From contig OMOE01000096.1 in NCBI GenBank assembly GCA_900290365.1, positions 7,907 through 57,037 of the forward strand: a stretch of 49,131 nucleotides of DNA. The letters are read 5' to 3'. The position numbers and the translations under genes are program-made. The DNA comes from Syntrophobacter sp. SbD1 (GTDB lineage Bacteria; Desulfobacterota; Syntrophobacteria; Syntrophobacterales; Syntrophobacteraceae). The notes beneath the pieces are model-generated. The model was not told the DNA's origin, did not search any database, and saw only the letters and a program-made list of their open reading frames with translations. Shown here piece by piece: positions 48,104 to 49,131 of this stretch; the first letter of the stretch is position 1; each line of letters opens with the position of its first letter.

Positions 48104-49131
48104 CTAGATACCTTCCCGCCTGTCTTGTTTTACGGGCAGGGTGACTATAAATATCGCGCCCTTCCCCGGTTCGCTCTCCGCCCTGATACTGCCCCCATGA
48201 CGTTCAACTATCTTGCGGCATATTGTAAGCCCTATTCCGGTGCCTTCATACTCGCGGTTCGTATGCAATCTCTGGAAGGGCTTGAAAATACGTTCGGAGA
48301 AGTGCCGGTCAAATCCAATGCCATTATCTTTTACAAATATTTCGCAAATCCCCTGCCTATCTTGCTTTGCGTATATTTCAATTCTGGGTGGTTCTTCTCC
48401 GCGAAATTTGAGCGCATTGCCGATGAGGTTTTGGAACAGCCGCAGAATCTGGGCTTCATCGGCTTCTATGGTGGGCATGGTTTCGATCTCGATCAGTCCG
48501 CCTGTTTCTTTGATGGTATCTTCAAAAACATCCGCTGCTTCCCGTGCGATTTTTACGAGGTCTATCGCTTTGTGTGGTTCCGCTCTCGAAGCTGCAAACG
48601 AGAATTGGAGCAAGTCTTTGAGCAGTTGCCGCATTCGATTTGCCGAATTGACGATCCGATCCAGGTAATCATTGCTGGTACTGTCCAGAACGGGTGCACA
48701 TCTCATCCTGGCCATGTCACAGAAAGTCTGAATCTTTCTCAACGGTTCCTGTAAATCGTGAGAAGCAACAAAAGTGAAATCCTGCAACTCTTCGTTCAGC
48801 CTTTGAAGCTTCTCGGCATATTCCATAAGCGCCTTATTCGATATACTCAGCTCAGCAGTCCGTTCCTGCAGCCGTAAGGCAGAGGCTGCACCCTCTTCCG
48901 CCACGCGAGAAAAATGTTCCTTAAGTTCGACCAGACTCCTGTTTGTGATATTGATACGCCTTGCTATGATTGATGTAAGAACGATATAAAAGAGCGTCAT
49001 GGCGCTCATCGCATAGTAGACGGCCCCTCCGATGGTGAGAAAACGGATAAACAAGGGAACCAGTGTTGGCAGCATAAATGCTAGAAATGCCGGAAGAACG
49101 GGAGAAAATGTTTCCGCCGCACCAGCCACCA
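48104..49131 (-). CDS. Sensor histidine kinase, N-terminus outside window
   Basis: At least 341 residues; the frame is open to the window edge, and the GTG at 49129 need not be the start. Two to three TM segments (FSPVLPAFLAFMLPTLVPLF, IGGAVYYAMSAMTLFYIVLTS) are followed by a coiled coil (about residues 60-120). The HisKA domain has the phosphorylated His in FVASHDLQEPLRKIQ. The HATPase domain shows LIGNALKFRG (N box), VKDNGIGFD (G1) and GTGIGLTICRKIVERHGG (G2). The SHDLQEPLRK type usually works with a separate Rcp1-like receiver, a stub of which lies at 47303-47389. Confidence 0.92.
   Translation of the reverse strand, partial: VAGAAETFSPVLPAFLAFMLPTLVPLFIRFLTIGGAVYYAMSAMTLFYIVLTSIIARRINITNRSLVELKEHFSRVAEEGAASALRLQERTAELSISNKALMEYAEKLQRLNEELQDFTFVASHDLQEPLRKIQTFCDMARMRCAPVLDSTSNDYLDRIVNSANRMRQLLKDLLQFSFAASRAEPHKAIDLVKIAREAADVFEDTIKETGGLIEIETMPTIEADEAQILRLFQNLIGNALKFRGEEPPRIEIYAKQDRQGICEIFVKDNGIGFDRHFSERIFKPFQRLHTNREYEGTGIGLTICRKIVERHGGSIRAESEPGKGAIFIVTLPVKQDRREGI

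Overview
The window looks like chromosomal DNA of a Gram-negative, probably anaerobic bacterium. Desulfobacterota, close to the Syntrophobacter-type lineages, is my best guess. This is inferred from gene content (full Tol-Pal set, NtrC-type sigma-54 regulator, RACo-like corrinoid reactivator, AMP-forming acyl-CoA ligase, HPr/Enzyme I with no sugar permease nearby), not from a database match.

Left end, 1-8.7 kb, is accessory DNA. It opens with a truncated CAP-domain gene and a T-arm relic that looks like the 3' end of ssrA. A complete 2.65-kb transposon follows (515-3169) with 62-bp terminal inverted repeats, a serine resolvase, a DD35E transposase and a small membrane protein. Next is an AT-rich patch with a DUF4177-like secreted protein and an unknown gene. 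After that comes a plasmid-like integrative element: three long hairpins, a ribbon-helix-helix protein, a rolling-circle (HUH) Rep protein, a small Cys-rich protein and a tyrosine integrase that abuts the 3' end of a tRNA-Val(CAC) gene. The distal attachment site was not found.

8.7-28.1 kb is core chromosome: a TraB-like protein, a HAD phosphatase, nadB, two membrane proteins, a Dabb protein, a cold-shock protein, alkA, an acyl-CoA ligase, an amidohydrolase, an inositol monophosphatase, a pyrB-pyrC-NtrC regulator operon, greA, an ion-transporter-like permease, a DsbD-type reductase and a LysM transglycosylase.

28.3-36.3 kb is an envelope cluster: sirtuin, tolQ, tolR, tolA, tolB, pal, cpoB and an Omp85 (BamA/TamA) protein, probably read from one sigma-70 promoter at 28296 with an internal terminator after pal. 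Then come an MFS transporter, a conserved unknown, a lone PilB/GspE ATPase and a metallophosphoesterase.

41.5-47.1 kb is a minus-strand run: RACo-like ASKHA ferredoxin, alpha/beta hydrolase, HPr, Enzyme I, smpB. The right edge carries a MazEF-type toxin-antitoxin pair with a palindromic operator. It sits between a sensor histidine kinase (cut by the window end) and what looks like the C-terminal stub of a response regulator.

The most unusual sequence-level observation is a set of five intergenic short tandem repeats. All have a 7-bp period but each has a different unit sequence (8757, 17826, 23033, 32851, 47387), and there is also one 9-bp-period hairpin repeat (28133).
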